Below, piece by piece: positions 18,604 to 21,111 of a DNA stretch of 21,111 bases (positions are counted from its first letter, which is position 1; the number at the start of each line of letters is the position of its first letter). Location of the stretch: assembly GCA_002104895.1 (NCBI GenBank), contig MCFG01000112.1:145001-166111 (forward strand), in the 5' to 3' direction. A program made the translations under genes and the position numbers. The notes under the pieces were generated by a model, which was given only the letters and a program-made list of their open reading frames with translations, was not told the origin of the DNA and did no database searches. The DNA comes from Anaeromyces robustus (taxonomy: Eukaryota; Neocallimastigomycota; Neocallimastigomycetes; Neocallimastigales; Neocallimastigaceae).

Positions 18604-19010
18604 AGTTGTTAAAATTTTTTTATAATATTTAAAATTTATTAATAAAAAATATAATAAAAATTATTTTTTATTTTATGTTAATTTTTTATTTTATTTTTAT
18701 TTTACTTTTTATTTTTCAAATAAAAAAAATAAAAATAAGAATAAAATAATTTTTTTTTTCACAATTTCTTTTAATGGAAATCAATTTTAAATACTTGTTG
18801 ATAGAATATACTATACTGTACTATAATATAATATAATATAATATAATATAATATAATATAATATAATATAATATAATATAATATAATATAATATAAATAT
18901 TTACCATATGTATTTGAATTAGCTTTTCTTCCTCTTTTTCCTCTTGTATATTGGGAATTAGAATTTTTATTCTTTTTTTGATTCTTTGATACAGTTCTTG
19001 AACCCAGCAT
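15647..19010 (-). CDS. Chromatin protein with GATA-type finger, PHD-type finger and PEHE-like C terminus (10 exons)
   Basis: My exons on the minus strand are 19010-18905, 18520-18409, 18196-17842, 17584-17523, 17431-17322, 17148-17077, 16979-16869, 16723-16328, 16147-15954 and 15826-15647. They total 1698 bases, 565 aa, all in frame. In order: a basic AT-hook-like patch RGKRGRKA (23-30); Ser/Asn/Asp-rich linker; a variant GATA finger CYYCGITHTSSWRHGPWG then KKSLCNKHGC (189-216); a PHD-type finger with C250, C253, C267, C270, H275, C278, C296 and C300; a Ser/Thr/Pro-rich stretch (about 320-440); and a C-terminal region with EIPLPSWEI (474-482) and LEDISDEAYIKRHHPLELSE (507-526). The last two resemble the PEHE domain of MSL1/KANSL1, which binds the MOF acetyltransferase. 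Yeast Sas4, the scaffold of the Sas2 complex, is another possible relative. A nuclear, histone-related role is inferred. The gene model is firmer than the PEHE call. Confidence 0.82.
17218..17311. repeat. (AAAAT)n and (ATTT)n repeats in intron 5 of the GATA/PHD gene
   Basis: A pentanucleotide AAAAT run (about 17218-17250) is followed by an ATTT tetranucleotide run (about 17268-17311). Together they fill much of intron 5 (17321-17149) between the GATA-finger and PHD-finger exons. Confidence 0.8.
17666..17686. repeat. (AG)n dinucleotide repeat in intron 3 of the GATA/PHD gene
   Basis: About 10 AG units on the plus strand read as a CT-rich pyrimidine tract in the transcript, roughly 80-100 bases before the exon 4 acceptor. 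It is the only clear non-A/T simple repeat in the window and may help define an acceptor (AAAG) that is itself weak. Confidence 0.75.
18821..18895. repeat. (TATAA)n repeat in intron 1 of the GATA/PHD gene
   Basis: About 15 copies of the pentamer sit immediately after the exon 1 donor (intron 18904-18521). It is the same motif as in SPT8 intron 5, 12.8 kb away. Confidence 0.9.
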
Positions 19011-21111
19011 TGTAAATTATTTGTTTGATATTCTCTTGTCTTGTTGTTTTTATTATTATATTATTATTTAGAATAAAAATAAACCTATATTTATTTATAT
19101 ATAAATTATTATTGAGGTCAATAATTTAATGTTTTTTATTTAAAATTTATTAATAGTAATTATTTAGAAAAAAAAAAAATAAAAATAAAAAGTGAAAATA
19201 TATATATATATATAATATTGATTTAAATTTTATTAATGTATTTATAACAATATAGAAAGTTTTTCAAAAATAAGTTATATTAATGAGTTCTTATAATTTT
19301 TTTTTTTTAAAAAAATATTTATTCATTTATATATATATTATTAATAAATAGATGTAATTGAAAATTATATATTATTTTTTTTTATTTGTTTTGATATTCA
19401 TTTTATTTGTTTTTGCCTTTTATTTTTAAAATTAAAACAAAACTTTTCTTTAAGGTATTACTATATTTTTATTTTCCTTTTCTTTTAACAACCAATTTTT
19501 ATCTCAATATTATAAATATATATATATTGTTTTAAAATATCTTATACATATTTTTGTAAAAATGTAATATATATCTATTCCATTTCATATCACTTTGTTT
19601 CATAATATTATTTATTTAACATATTTCATTCAACCGTCAATTTATTAATATTCTATACAATTGTACTCTATATTTTTTCCTTGAACACTAAATGTATATA
19701 TATAATAAAATAAAAATATTAACCATAAGAATAGAAAAGCATACTTTTAAATATTTGCTTCTATAAATATATATATATATATTTATTATATATATATAAG
19801 AGTAAAAGATGCTATACAATACAATATAATAAAATATAATATAATTTCTTTTTTAGGTGGATATAATAATATAATTTTAATATATTGAATTAAAACCAAG
19901 AGAATTAAAAATAAAAAGATAATTGATACTGTTATTTATTATTATTATTATTATTATTAATATTTTAGAAAGACCAAGATATTAAGATATTTTAAAAAAA
20001 ATTTTTTTTTCTCAAAATATAACTTTTATTTTCGTTCCATATATCTCCAACTGGACACTTTTTTTTTTTTCTTGCTTCCTTTTTAATAATAATATTATCA
20101 ATAAAGAGAAATTTTATTTGTTTTGTTTTTCTTTTAATAGCAGTGTAATTATATTATGTCGTCTCACTTTTATCTTTTAAATAAGAATATTAATAATTAA
20201 TAAATATGTAACAAAATTTAAAGTTTAAACTGTATTGCTATTAAATAAAATATACTTGTGTTAATAAATTAATTCATAAAATAATTACTTTTTCTTGTTT
20301 TAATATTGAAATAAAACAAGAAAAACTTTTATTTTACTTTTATTTTTATTTATATATTCTTTTTTTTATATAAAAAAAATAAAAATAAAAAAAGGTATAA
20401 TAAGTAGAATAAAAAAAAGAAAATAGAAAAAAAAATAAAAAAAATAATAATAAAACAAACTTATAATTAAATAATAAATTAAATAATATAAGTGAATAAA
20501 TAATTAATTTATAAATAAATTTCTTTTGAATTCGTTCCTTTTTTTTTTTTTTATTTCGTTTTTGATTTTCGTTTAGTAAATAAGGATATATTTATTTTTT
20601 TAATAATTTAATATATAATATATTAGTTAATTATTATTCATAATTATTCAATTCATTTTATTACTATTCATTCGTTTTTTTATTTTATTTTATTTTATTT
20701 TATTTTATTTTATTTTTGTTTATTTAATTTATTTATTTATTTATTTATTTATTTATTCTCTTATTTACTTATTAGCTTATTTATATATTCACTATATATT
20801 TATTTTTATTTTTCTTAAAACCTTTTTTTTTTTTTTTTTTGTGCGCGTAAAAAAATTTTTATTTATTTAATATAAATAAATATATCATAATTTTAAATTA
20901 ATTACATTTTATTATTTATAAACTAATATATAATATGTTATAATTGATTATATTGTAATATATGCTATCTTGAATGATGTGTTGATTATTTTTATTTTAT
21001 TTTTTAATTTTTATTTTTTTTACTTTTAAACATTTATGGAGTTTTGATACCAATTGAAATTCAACATTTTTTATATATGTTATAGTGTATTTCTTTAATA
21101 TATTATTTTTA
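19011..21111. other. Gene-poor right end and upstream region of the GATA/PHD gene
   Basis: About 2.1 kb without a supportable gene on either strand. It should hold the promoter of the minus-strand GATA/PHD gene, and perhaps that of a plus-strand gene beyond the window. Pieces slightly richer in G and C are at 20030-20060, at 20520-20580 (several TTCGTT-type words) and at 20840-20848 (GTGCGCGT after a T tract). Simple repeats of ATTTT and ATTT lie at about 20685-20755. A tiny frame of 14 codons starts at 20156 and looks like chance. Confidence 0.5.
20289..20325. repeat. Inverted repeat with 14-bp perfect arms
   Basis: TTTTTCTTGTTTTA (20289-20302) is exactly repeated in reverse complement as TAAAACAAGAAAAA (20312-20325), with a 9-base loop. 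The arms include G and C bases, so it is less trivial than the other AT palindromes here. It lies in the gene-poor right end, and no function is visible. Confidence 0.65.

Overview
The window looks like nuclear DNA from an anaerobic gut fungus (Neocallimastigomycota), or a relative with an equally AT-rich genome. The reasons are a fungal-type elongation factor 1-alpha gene in biased, GC-richer codons; a gene for Spt8, a fungal SAGA subunit; and very AT-rich intergenic and intronic DNA full of homopolymers and AAT, AAAT and TATAA microsatellites. The species assignment is inference.

Layout from left to right: (1) the 3' end of an unrecognised plus-strand gene, which enters from the left edge and seems to carry a frameshift near 330-340; (2) a promoter region with CCAAT cores and a TATA box; (3) intact, intronless TEF1 (1584-2942, +); (4) SPT8 on the minus strand (7452 down to 3687), which I rebuilt as 11 exons and 463 aa, with a giant (ATT)n array in intron 7; (5) a single-exon, Cys-rich, one-pass membrane protein gene (9224-8334, -); (6) ARP4 on the minus strand (13953 down to 10797), rebuilt as 7 exons and 447 aa; (7) a minus-strand gene of 10 exons and 565 aa (19010 down to 15647), with an AT-hook-like basic patch, a variant GATA-type zinc finger, a PHD-type finger and a C-terminal motif like the PEHE region of MSL1/KANSL1; (8) about 2.1 kb with no recognisable gene.

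SPT8, ARP4 and the GATA/PHD/PEHE-like gene all point to histone-acetylation or chromatin-remodelling complexes: SAGA; NuA4, SWR1 and INO80; and possibly a MYST acetyltransferase scaffold. They are co-oriented, with only the membrane protein gene between them. All 25 introns I placed keep the reading frame and begin with GT. Eight of them end in AAG rather than the usual TAG or CAG.

I see no tRNA, rRNA, CRISPR array or transposon. The best candidates for something undescribed are the GATA/PHD/PEHE-like protein and the repeat-packed introns.
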